Part shown: positions 12,301 to 25,157 of the stretch, piece after piece | How positions within the stretch are numbered: the first letter of the stretch is position 1 | Layout: every line of letters begins with the position of its first letter | Assembly: GCA_014549065.1 (NCBI GenBank) | Contig: JACDOX010000327.1 | Location: forward strand, 282,306-346,305 | Length of the DNA: 64,000 bases | Direction of reading: 5' to 3' | DNA from: Cardinalis cardinalis | Lineage: Eukaryota; Chordata; Aves; Passeriformes; Cardinalidae | The notes under the pieces: model-generated | Databases searched by the model: none | What the model was told of the DNA's origin: nothing | Seen by the model: the letters and a program-made list of their open reading frames with translations, nothing else | Position numbers and translations under genes: made by a program

Positions 12301-15300
12301 CTAGAAGTGCAAATACCTCAGGCATCCTGTTGTATTGCGCAGAACGAGGGAAGTCTGAAATTTAATCTTATGATCATCATCAAAGGAGGAGCTGTTCCAT
12401 CCCGAGTGGGGCACTATCACAGTGTTTGTCAGCGTGGACAGAGCATCTCTAATGATTGTCATCTTCACGGCATCACACGAAGACAAGTTCCAGAGAACCC
12501 CTTAGAAGACATTTCCAGAGCAGAAAAGTCAGCAGAGACTTGGCAAACAAACATGAAGCAACACTGACAACTTAAAAGACATTACTTTAAATATGTGATG
12601 TGATTCTAGAGCAGGCAGAACGTGGAGAGCCAACATCCAAAAAGGAGGAAAGCAAGGTGAACAAAGTGAACAGTGGAGGAGGGCATGGCTTTGTTTTGGT
12701 TTTTTGCCAATGATAAGGATGGTCTGCCCTGACACTCCTGCTACCTGGCACCATATACCAGAGATGTCAGGTACTGAGGAGCAGAACAGAACATACAAGA
12801 AGGGATATAAAAATCCTACGGAAACTTTCTTCCTGGAAACAACAGCAACAAGTCTGGAGCATGCCCCATCCATCCATCAGCTGCATGTAACTGCTACCCA
12901 TCTTTTATTCTCGGGCAGAAATCCCTGGTCTCCTGCCNGGCAAAGTTTCCATACATGACATGCAGACACAGAAGTATGAAACCTGACGTAAATTACCAGC
13001 AGAACTGTATATACAAATAACATACTGAACAGCACTGAATCTTCTTTTTCATCATGAAACACAGCTTAAATAATTTTTCTGAAGAAGTCATCCTTGATTA
13101 TAATTCAGACTAAATACCATATACATTTACCTAGTTTGGATCCATCTTACGAATTCTGCAAGATCTTATTTAAAACTTTTGTCAAGAAAAGATAAAAAAA
13201 GACAGTAATAAAATGAATGCTCAGAATCAATAAAGAAGTACCTGCTGTGTTTGCAGGAGACTCATATGAGGGAAAATCCACCCTAAGGGGAGCTTTAGTG
13301 CAACTACCTCAGCATTCACTTCTCCCAATGACTCTACACTCTGTGCTGTTTTAACTGATCAAAATAAATGTCCAGAAAAACACTTTGCATTACAGCTCTC
13401 TGCTAATTTCCCTTCCAAGCTTACCTGTCACCAGCTCTTTGACNTCAGCATCAACTGACTTCCTCAGCAGCCGCAGAAGGGCAGGTATCCCTCCCACGTT
13501 CTTCATGGCTATTTTGTTCTCATCAGTGGACTTTCCATAAACGAGGTTCCTCAGCGCACCACAGGCATTCTTCTGAACCTCCAGGACTCTGTGATCCAGG
13601 AGATCCACCAGGTGCTTGATACCTCCTAGCCTACAGACCTGGAAAGTGGAATGTCAGGACCATCAGCACCCACTGATCTCACTCACCTCACTCTACAGAT
13701 GTAAAAGGCTCTTCTTTTTATGAGAACAGTACTTCCCATTCTACTTCCAGAAGAAAGAGCTGCTGAACCTTATTGACTTGATTGCTACATGGGACTGAAC
13801 CTCTCCCTCCACCCCACTGCAATGGCTGAGGGTNGTTTTCAGACACTTGCTGTGTGCAGAGAATTGTTATTGCATCAGTTTTGTTTCCAGTTTTAAAAGT
13901 AATTTCCCATACCCAAAATATGTTTTTAAGGAATATTGGAAATAAGAGCTGATTATCACTGTGATCATCACCAGATCATCAAAACTATCACCTTTTCATT
14001 TCCCAGCAACAGTGAATTATGTGGGCTATCTTCTTACAAAAGTTGAACCAACATTTTATTAACATAAATTAAATTTATACTGAAAATAACATCTAGCACA
14101 CACAGCATGCAAATGAAAGAGCAAACACCATTAAATCAACAGGTCACAGCTGCTTTGCAAAAACAGCAGGTCTTCGAATGCAAAGTTTCAAGAGACTTCA
14201 ATAATAATCTGAATGTTTGCTCAGATGTATTCTGCCCCCACATCACGGTGGCATAAACAGTTTCCTCCATGTTTCTCTAGGNTTGGGCTCCTTTCCTTTG
14301 CCTGACAGCTCACTCATTCCCTAAGATGCCTTAAAACACCTTGATAAAAACCAGTGAAAGCACTCCAGAGCTCCTGGCTGTTCTTGTNTCCAGTCACCAA
14401 CAGGTTACACATAGCCAGGCTCTGGCAAACCTACTTTAGAGTTCTGCTGCATGACAACTTTAAGGCAAAAGATTTCCATAGAATTTCCATGCAGCTCTTA
14501 TGNCAGGAAGAATCTGAGTGGACATAATTACAACCCCAGGCATTTCAATATNACCATCCACCTGGTACACNCAGGAACACAGGAGGGTCACAAATNCTGT
14601 GTCATGATGAAGCAAGAGGCAAGAGGCCTAGTTNTCCTGTACCGGTGCCCTGGAAGAGCAGCACAGGCAGCACCTACCTCTGTTTTCACCTTGTTATCCC
14701 CAAAGCAGAGGTGCTGCAGATAGGCAGCTGCGTTGGCCTGCACCGACGGGAACTGGTGCTGGAGCATGTGAATGACCTCAGGCAGCTCTGGATCTCGCCA
14801 CGCAAACTCCCTTCAGTGGACAGCACACGGAGAGAAGGCATTACTCACAAAGGATGGGCATTTACCAAATACAAGTGCTGGAGCATCTTAACGGCTTTCC
14901 AACAATCCAGTTTTGTTCTGGAGTAAGAGGGCTAGAAGGAGGCCCAGGTATAATGGGATAGCAGTGGGTCACATCACCTTTTAGTCTTCCAACTGGAAAA
15001 GGACACTACATCCAGTGTGCTTCTGTTGGCTTATGGACCACACAAATACAAATAATCACTAAGGTAATACCAACTCAAACATTTCAATCTACAAAAAAAT
15101 CTCACAAAAGTTAAATATATAATGCAAAAGATACCCCCTCAACAGTGCTGCTTAGGGGCATCATTTCTGCACAACATTTTTTAATCAGTGCTTAATGTTC
15201 TCCCTAGGCAGAAGCCAATTATACCTCAACAAAACCTGCACACCCTGAAGTGTTATTGTCAGAATCAGATGCAGGATGTTTGCTTGATTTGAGTTATTCA

Positions 15301-18300
15301 GGGATTGTAAATTTAAAATCATTAAATAATATCTCCTTCATTAAACCACAATAAGTTTGTGCAGACCAATCCTGGAGAAGTCATGAAACATGCCCAGTTT
15401 GCAGATTTAGAAACATAGTAATTAATATTTGCTGGGCCATTTGCCTTTTGTAAAAGAGAACTGGAGGGGGATAAAGTAGTATCTTAAGTTTTCTCAGGGT
15501 CAAAAATCCAAGTAAACAAAAATCTAAAACAAACACAAAACCAAACTCCAAAACAATCAATCAAACAAACAAACCAACCAACCAACCAACCACCCCACCA
15601 AAAAACCAAAACCCAAACCCAAAATAAACAAAAAAAAAGAACAAAGTATGTTCCAAGAACAGTATCTGGGCAGCTGTTCCAAGACTAANGCTGGCCTGGC
15701 CATTCAGGTCTCCCCAGGACTCCCAGTCACACAAAGGGGAAGCTCAGGTCTGTGCCCACTTTGAACTGCTCAACAATTCAGAGCTTTATTTTTCCATACT
15801 AATGATAGGAAAACCCTAGGGGAAACTGGCTTTCTAATAAAACTAGTTGCTTTCCCTCTCATTCCAGAGTGGTGCTTCCTAANAGCCCCCTCTGAGGCTG
15901 TGTAACATGCTCCCCTGCCACAGCCCGGTATGCACATCAGAGACTGGAACAGATTAAATGTAAGGTAAAAGCTATTCCTCTGTAATAACTATTTCTCTGT
16001 AACAAGTTAAGAAGGTGCATCAGCAGTGACAATTGGGTCAGAGTTTCTTTAAAGTTCCTTGCTATGAATGGAAAGCATCCCTGCTATAAGTAACTCTTCT
16101 TGCCACTATACCACAGCAGGCAGCTTCCAAGCGTTACTACCTAGAGGTAAGATTATCCTATAAAAATAATTTGGATGAATGCACCATTCAGTTAAACGAA
16201 ACTAATTCTGTCTCTTGATATCTATTAAAAAATTAAAAATATCAATTTCCACTAATAAATAGCATAACAAAATCCATTAAAGCAGCATTTTCATTGCTGA
16301 GATGATAGGACTGGCCCAGACTAGATAACTGCCTGGTGCTANGAGCCTGCTGTAGATGGGAGCAGGGGAATGCAACAGAAAACTTCAATCTCACCATCTC
16401 TGCTTGAGATTTCCTTGGAGCCCAGCATGTCCCCAGGACAGCCCTGGAGGCACAGCTCAGCCCAGCTCCTCCAGGATGAGCTGGTTTCTCAGTAACCAGC
16501 AATCTGTGGAGGGACTGAAATTTCTACTAATTCCAAATCCACACCGAATATGAACATAAGTCCTTCCAAGCTGTGCACGGCCTGGGCTTTGATACTCCCA
16601 GGTTAAATACAAGGTTTTAGTGCACAGTGTCTAGAGTAAATTACAATGATGGTACTACACTTGTCAGAGGCTCACACTGTGCACAGGCATCTGCAACGTC
16701 AAACCAGTAATTATTGCAGAAATATGTGTGTTCACTTTCAAAATGGCATATTTATAAATAGTTTTAACACTTTGTTTTGAAATTTAAGCAAGCTGTTCAT
16801 AAAAAATTAATTCAAATAAATTAGATCTGTCCTTTTGAATTTTCAAGCCCGAATTCCCATTCATAGAAAGAGAAAACTCACTGCAGTGTTACAGGTTACT
16901 AAAAAATATTTTCAATAATCCAGTCAAATCTCATAAAAGTTGTGTTCCCTGTAATAACTTCCCCACGAAAGCAAACATGAAAGAAAAATGTAACAATGAA
17001 ATGTGTACCAGCTGTTTTTTCTCACGGCAAGAAGCAGCCCGTGCTCAGTTTGGCAACAAAGGCGGAGCTGTGAGTATTGAAATGAGCGGGGCTGACCGGG
17101 CCGGGCGGACGGGCCCAGCGCCGCAGGTGGGAGGGCAGCTGTGCCCTGGCTGCAGCCGCAGCCCCGGCGGGGACTTGCCTGGGGTCCTTGTGGATGCTGT
17201 CGATGGAGGGCGAGCGCGTGGTGCCGCCGTCGGGCGCGGGGTGCAGGCGGCCGTAGCCGGGCTCGGGCAGCCGGAACGGCACCGCCCGCAGCGGCTCCGC
17301 CAGCGCGGCCGCCGAGGGCAGCCCGTAGGTGTTTCTTTGGTATGTGAGGGTGCTACGCTGGCTGGAGGATCGCTGCAGGTTACCCATGCCTAGGATAAAA
17401 CAGTGTCAAACCAACCAGGTAACAAGNGCCCGCCGTAGAGAAGGGGCGACACCTACTTAACACTGCAAGCAAAAAAANCATCAGTCTTGAAAATGTGTAC
17501 TGTGCTCTAGGTCGCAAGTTGATGCCAGATTTCATGGAACAATTCCTCAGCGTCCCATGCAAATGGAGAGAGAGGTTAGTTACAGAATGAAAGGTTTGGT
17601 GGGATCAGAGTCGTGCCTCAGCTTCCCTCAACAAGTATTTAAAGTAGGAAATGCATCCCATGCCAACAAGCACAAGTTTGGGTGCAAAGTGTTTTCAAAG
17701 TTCATAATATCAATTCATCAACTGTACCAAAAAGGAAAAACAAGTAAACAAAAATGCATATTTTTTATATGATAGTTTGCTTTTCCTAACTACACNTACA
17801 CTTTCCCTGACGTGGACCATTGCAAAGATGAAGCTGAATGGTTTGGGAACAAGAACATGCATCTTCCAATCTGAACAGAGCTGTTGTGGTGGCTCTTGTT
17901 CTTCCAAGGAATGTGGTNTTAAGTAGACAAGTAAACAAATAATTCCAATTTCTAGCTATATTTCTTCATTGGCACATCCTGACAAACTCCATTTATTCTA
18001 GGTTGTGGAAGGCAGGAGAATTGCAAAAACTGGTTGCTCCTTCAGTACTATTCTCTTGGTATTGCAGTTACATTAGCAAACATTAAAAAGGCATTTTCAA
18101 GTGTGTGAAAACGTGGCATATGAATCGGACAGTTCTCTATAAATAATTCTAGAGAGTTACTTAACTAAATCACTCTAATATTTTAAGAGTTTTTGGAAAC
18201 CACTATACAGATTATTAATCAACCTTAAAGAACAAACTGCATTGCAACATGCATTACATTTCTCTCTACAGAAAATAAATCCTAATACTAATCTAATGCC

Positions 18301-21300
18301 TATGCTCTTCATAATACNTGAGTGGCACTTCTATGAGATACTAGAGGAATATTTCCGTTTCAATGGACAATCCTCAGCTGTAGCATTTACCCTTATGCTT
18401 TGTTGAGAAGTTGGGCAAAACAGTATTTTTACTGTGAAAGATGTGGTAGGTAATTTTAGTGGCAAGCTCTTGTTTTACTGTATTGATGAATAAAAAAACC
18501 CCATGAACCAACTCAATTCTTAAGAGAGAGATGCATAGAAAACNCAAGAGAGGAAGCAATAAATTCTGTGTGTCATGAATACACTTATCTGGGATGTACC
18601 CGTGCATGTGCTATCAAAGAGAAAACACCCTGACCCCAGGCTGACAGTGATGTATAGCCCCAAGCANTCCCTGCAAACATCACAAGAGCCTTTTAATTCC
18701 GGCAGGTTATTTTAAGTCCTTCAAACCTAGCTTCTGTCTCCGCTAGCTGACACCCTCTAGTTCCTCCTCCTGCACTGGCATTCCGTGTGCCCCCCCCGCT
18801 CCCCGTGCCAGCCGGGGAGCTCGGCCGGAGCCGGGGCCNTCACCCACCGGAGCCGGAGCGGAACAGGGCGGCCTGGGAGCCGTGGTGCAGCTCGACGGTG
18901 CCGTGGTTGGGGCTGNGGTACACGGGGCTGTAGAACGTCCTGCCCTCGTAGATGGGGGTGATGTGCATGTCCGGGGACACCGCCGAGCGCAGCTCCTGCC
19001 CCAGCTGGCTGTGCTGGCTCGCGTACGAACTCCTGAGGCCTGCAACCAAGCACAGGGACATGTCCACGTGGCCCATCTTCAGCAAAGCAACGGAGCTCTC
19101 AGGACTGAATCTTTCTTCCTNTGGCCAAGAAAAGGTGTTGTTTAAACCTGCCAGTTACAAAGACTTATTCATTACGTTTTTCCCATTATTAAATGGCCCA
19201 TACTGAAAGGGTGCTGACAAAGCAGCATTTCCTTAACCAAAAGTTTTGTCCATACAAAACTTCAAATTCCAACTAGTCCATACTAGCAACTTGAAAGTTT
19301 CCAACTTAATTTTTTGGTATCATTTCCAGTCTAAACCACAGAGAATAAAAACTGAGTCAGCACGCACAGTGCACAGATTCAGCAATAACAGGTAAGTATG
19401 AACGTGACAGAAATCCTGTCTCCTGTCGTGACAGAGGGCACAGACTAGAGGGGTTGTAATCATAAACAGTCTGCAGCAGTAAGAGCAAACATCTGCTTGA
19501 TAGTGGCAGCAGAAATGAAAGCACATGGAGAAAAATCTTTATAAAGATTAAAATAGCCCATGATGAGTACATATAAATAGCTATGCTACAACTGGATTAG
19601 TATTTTTCACCTTGCTATATATTTAATATTTCATGGTAAATATATACAACTTTGTTGACTTCAGCATTACCACTGTGGGCACTAAAGCTTTGGCAGTTAT
19701 CAAAGCAGCAGAATATGTGAAATGAGCTATGCAAGGATGATGAAATGATGGAGATTGCAAAACAGCTTCAAAAGTACAATGGAGTAGTGATGTGTAACAA
19801 AATGTATCCTTTGTCTGCATATTCTCCTCCCCTAAAATCTCAGACCTACTCTGCCACATTGTCTGCAAGGAAAGCTTTGGGCCATCACTAATAAAACACA
19901 TCTACAGGTGGTGAGAACAGAGGACTTGAGCAGGCAAAGAGGGCAGCAGGGCCTTTCCCATCAAACTCATTCCCAACCCTTTATCAGACTGGCATATTNT
20001 TAAGTCTTGCAAACAGAAGCGAGGGAGAAGACACATTTTACCTTTTACTGAGGAATGAGAGCATTTTGGAGTTTCCTGCACTATAATGGTTCAAAAGAAA
20101 AAACAGAAATTGACATGTGTTTCAAAGGGCACATGGTCTAATTGGAAAATCACCTTGTCTGTGCTCATTCAGATGAAGGTCAGAACAAAATCAGTAACAC
20201 ACATGTTAACAAGAACTACCTCTCAGATGAACAGATTCTACCTTTTACGGCTCTATTTTAAGCTAGTATTAAAATGGTTACCCTATATTTAACTTGAAGT
20301 ATGAGATAGTCTAGAAATATCAGTGGGAAAAAACCCTAATATTCAGTGGTAATAAACTATTTATTTTAGGAAAGAACTGGACATAAAATTAGTTCCAGGC
20401 TAGTATGCTTTACTTTATGTTTAGCCTGCACACACATTTTAAATGTACTTTATCTCTGAAAATCTGACATGCCTCTGTAAGACTTAGAATTTCATTTAGC
20501 AACTTAAATNATAGGATTTAATTCAATGCATGGCTAGCAATTAATAATCATAAGTCCAGTATTTATGAGGAACTTGTGATTGACACAATGTTTGACATCA
20601 GTATGTACAAGTGACCTGACACCAGCACCGCAATTGTGCCCCAGTGCTACAACGTTTCATCCACAACACCAGGACTGCATTCTGGGTTTTCTGCAGCTGC
20701 GGTCTGTGCCTGTCACTCACCTGTGAGGCTATCTGGCCGTGGGGGGACCATCCTCTCATAGATATCGTACTGCTGTCCATACGGTTCCATGTCATGAATT
20801 GTCCTCTGCAGCGTCGTCCCCANGTGCTGTGGAACTGCCGTCATGCCAGAGCGCTTTGGGGAAGAGGATCCCAGCTGAGCTTGGGATGGAGAGCCCACTC
20901 TGGTTTGCACATCAGTAAGGGCGAGAGGAGAGCCGACTCTGCCTGCTGTCGGGTACGGGGCAGTGCCGCTGCCGGGGTTTGCCTGCCGCGAGGTGAGCGA
21001 GCCGACGCGGCGCACGGCCGCGGGGGAGGCAGGTCTGTGCGCGCCGTACGGGGAGCCCGCCCGCTGCACGGGCAGCGTGGTGGACGAGTACGCGTGGGAG
21101 GGCAGGGATCTCTGCTCAGCAACGCCGGGAGAGCCGTACCCGCTCCCCAGAGACGTCCGCAGCGAGCCCCGCGACGGGGACATGCTCGTGCCGACCATGT
21201 AGGAGGGAGACTGGGCTCTGGAGGGCACCGAACTGACCCGTCTCATCACACGGNTGGCAGCGATATTGGCTGAAGGCTGTTGGAAATCAAAAACATTTAT

Positions 21301-24300
21301 GAATTTTATCATAAAGGTCACAGAGTGGATATTGTTCTCCTGTAAGATGGAGAAGTCGGCAGGAAATGCACACAATTCAAAGGTATATACAGGCAGCTGG
21401 AGTGTAGCTTTTACCCTAAACCTAATTCCTTCAAGTTTCCCTGTAACTTTTTTCTAACCAATGCTTCTTAGTATAGAAAATGACAATTTAACATTAAAAA
21501 CCCACCTGNTTCTCAATCTCATTTGGCTTGCTATGTTAATCTTCACCTATACTTTCCTTCCTCACTACTCAACCACTCTGGAAACTCAGGAACAGTAATG
21601 CAAAGAGTTCTGGTATAATCCAGAAATATTCTAACAATTACTGTCTTACTATCATTCCATTTCCTGAAAAAGGAGGGAAAAGCTAGAAACCATAGAATGT
21701 ACAGGAACACAAGTAGCATCTTCCTTTAAGAACTATGCTTACATACAGGCTAACTTCTAGGAAGGTTTTCCCCCATTTCACAATGAATTTTGAGTGAGTG
21801 ATACTTTCTTGATATGATAGTGCAGTCAGGAATGCTACTTCACTTCAGCTCCTGTGAATGACCCAGATCACACNTGCTGATCCCAGCAAAGGAGTCTGCT
21901 GCAAGCCATTCCCGCTTTGTAACCAGTGAAAGCATTAAACAAAAACTAATTTGGTAAGATTAACTCCAGCCCATACAAAGAGGGGCCCAGCTATACAGCT
22001 ACTGTCTCTAAACCCTGTTGGAGCCCGTGCACAGCCAGAGGCGCACAGTGCACTGGTCAGAGTACCTGGACTGACGTCTGCCCCTCGGCGCGCGAGCTCC
22101 TCACCGCATCATGGTTGTTGAGGGGTCCACCAAGGGAATGCTGCTGTCTGAGCTCTGCCTTGGTCAAGTTCTGGCTGTTATGGAAACTGCTTATTTCCTG
22201 GTAACCACTGTCAGAATAAGAATTCATTTGTGTTGAACTTCTTGAGTTACCTACAGACCCTGTAAATATGAAGCCAGCATAAGAATAAAATCACCTAACA
22301 AGTCCACCAAGTATTATATAAATTTATTATTTGTTGCATTCATAACTATATTGCGTTTTTATACTTTCAATACAGAAATATATTCTAATATTCAAAATGC
22401 ACACAACAGACCCTCACTTTCATGGAGAGATGTCTGCTCTGGCGAGTAGAGAGTCCCTTGCTCTGCTTCTGTCCTAATATCATAGGCATTGGTGTGAACA
22501 CCCTCTGACACCTGGGGCTTGCTTACGCTGGTGGNCGGAGGATCTGAAAGAACAAATTGTTTAGATAAATCCAGTGTTTCATATGCAAGTTTCCTGCAAC
22601 CTCAATAATGATCCTTTTCTCATACATTCTAATGGAAGACTTACACCAAACAGAATCAATTTACTGGCAGACAGGTATCATCTCCCAAACACAATGAACA
22701 GAATGTTAATATAAATATCTGAGAATTTTGTTACCTGAAAGTTTTGATGTAGCTCTACAACTCTAATTTTTCAAATATCCTATTTTAATGAAAAAATAAT
22801 GGATTATCTAGTACACTCTGAAGAATAGAAACACTGTGCAACTGTGCTGCAGTGCCCAGCGGATAGCTACCCTTGTCTTAAGGGCCTGTAATCAATACCT
22901 CCAGATGTAAAAGGCTGAGCTGAATTTCATCCCTGTTTGTGTACTATGGACAATAGTTGCTGCAAATTTCTCTATATATTTTTTACTTAGTAAACTAATA
23001 TCTAAATATATGCCTCTTAAGCTAACTTCAGTTCCAAGAATGCCAGCTGAACTGTACAGACAAATGACAGTGTTGTAAGGAAAGGCAAAGGAGGCACAGC
23101 AATGCTCCTATGAAGAAAGGAAAAAAAGAGTCTGGAAAAAAAGGACAAAGATGAAGACACTGAATCAACATTACTTTAACAGAAACATTAAGCATTCAGT
23201 TACCATGTTAAGCAGGCAGCAGAGATGCAGTACAAAACCACAGAAGNGTTTGGGTTGGAAAAGCCCTCTGAGACCATGGAGCCCAGCTGTTCCCCCAGCA
23301 CAAGGCCACTGTCCCATGGTCCCAAAGTGACACATCCACACAGCTTTTAAATCCCTCCAGGGATGGGGACCCCACCCTGTCCTGGGCAGCTGTGCCAGGG
23401 CTGGACAGCCCTTCCATGAAGAATTTCTCCTAATATCCAAGCTAAACCTCTCTAAGGAAGCAGAGTAGGTAATGGATGTTACGTTCAAAGGTAACACCTG
23501 AAATGTAAATTCTTGCTGCAGAAACCCATGAAAGAGCCTGGAGCACATCCAATGGGAACGTGCCAGTGAGCAGCAGCCCAGCCCCAAGGATTGCTTGGTG
23601 GGGCTTGGTGGGCTCTGGGCAGCGATGCCTGACGCACAGAAATACTCTGGCTTTTACCAGTGGCTGCACACAAAATGCTGGTCTCTCACTACCTGCATAA
23701 TGACCCATAAGGAACATTCACACTAAAAACGTTACTCAGCAATTGCTATTATGAAGAATGCTTGAATGCTAGTCAGATTTTNAAAAAATCAATAAATCCT
23801 AGAAATCCTAGGCAGTCAGCAGTTATTTACCAGTAGTACATTCTTAGGTCAAAAGTAGCTTGTAAAATTTGAGGCTAGTTATTTTACTAGAATAGGATTT
23901 AATAAGAAGTGTTACTACAAGATTTAATAAGATTTAATAAGAAGTGTTACTACACTTCCATTGGTTTAATCATCAGTATGCCTAGAAATGATCCAGAGAA
24001 CCAACACTGCCAGAACTGACTTCACAGCCTGTTACACCAGCTCAACACCAGATGGTAACAGCCACCAGTGGGTGTTCCATGTTCTTCGGAATAAAACACT
24101 TGGAGGACTTGGACATTCACATTAGGATTACATCCAACTTCAATACTTTAATCTTTTTGTTTATCTAATACAAGGCCTATTATCTCAGTTACTGGATATT
24201 ACATGATACTAAATCAATGTCAAAGTGACAATCAGTTTGGGGTAAGACACAGGAAGAATAAGGCCCAATTGTGCTGTTCAGTGCAGATGTTCCCAGGACA

Positions 24301-25118
24301 GAGGTTTGAGCCCAATCTCGCTCCCATCACACACTGCCCATCAGGCCAAAGCCTTCATAGGGCTAAAAAATAAAGATTGTTTAGGCTGTTTAACAAAGGC
24401 AAGAATGCACAATNATATGAATTGTTGTCTTTCTATCTGACTCCACTACCATAAAACAGGAGGAATGTCCTGAATAAAATAATACCCTTCTTATAAATGG
24501 CTGATTTAATATTCTATTTATAAGAATCTGCAAAACAACNTCACTTTATATTTCTGTGAAAAATTCTGTATAATTCCACTGATGCAGAAAGCAATTACAG
24601 CTACAGTCACATCTTATCATCCACTGATGCTTTTGACATAAACCNCTACCTATAGTCACAGAAAAGGTGATTTAAGGCAGTGGTTTAATCCATCTTTATC
24701 TTCAGTATTTTCAGATTACAGTTCATAAAGCAACTAGTGACACTTCTACAAAACAAAGATTCATGGTGAATTGGGGAATAAAAACTTATAATCAAACCAT
24801 AATCACAGCATAAATGTAAACAGGAAATGAAATGTAGATCAGGAACTTCTGAGCAATTACTTAGGAATGGCTACTTTGAATACAGAGACCTTCGAAATAC
24901 ACATCTAGGNTTGCATTAACACATAGAGCATTGAAATAGAAGTAGAATTTTTAGCCGTATCTCAAGTGACTGCTTAGCAGGGAGATTCACATGAGATTTC
25001 TAAAGAAAAATACACAAATGTGAAGGGAGAATTAAAGAACAAAATAAAAACATGAGCTGGATGAAAGAAGGAAAGAAAAAGAGAGAGAGAAAGAAAGAGA
25101 GAAAGAGAGAAAAGAGAA

Positions 25119-25157
<39 letters not shown>

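Larger units (their letters stand above)
14811..17178 (-). other. Intron 9 (2368 nt), GC-AG
   Basis: Begins with GC. Contains an A/C-only simple tract with (CCAA)n at about 15512-15640. The rest is unremarkable. Confidence 0.85.

Noticed and set aside
17173..17174. GT donor four bases after the proposed GC donor of exon 9
   Set aside because: Same phase conflict with exon 10, and the context GTCCCC is poor.
20644..21273. Plus-strand open frame of 209 codons
   Set aside because: It is the antisense of GC-rich exon 7 of PKP4. GC-rich DNA lacks stops by composition, and the minus-strand frame matches PKP4 along its length.
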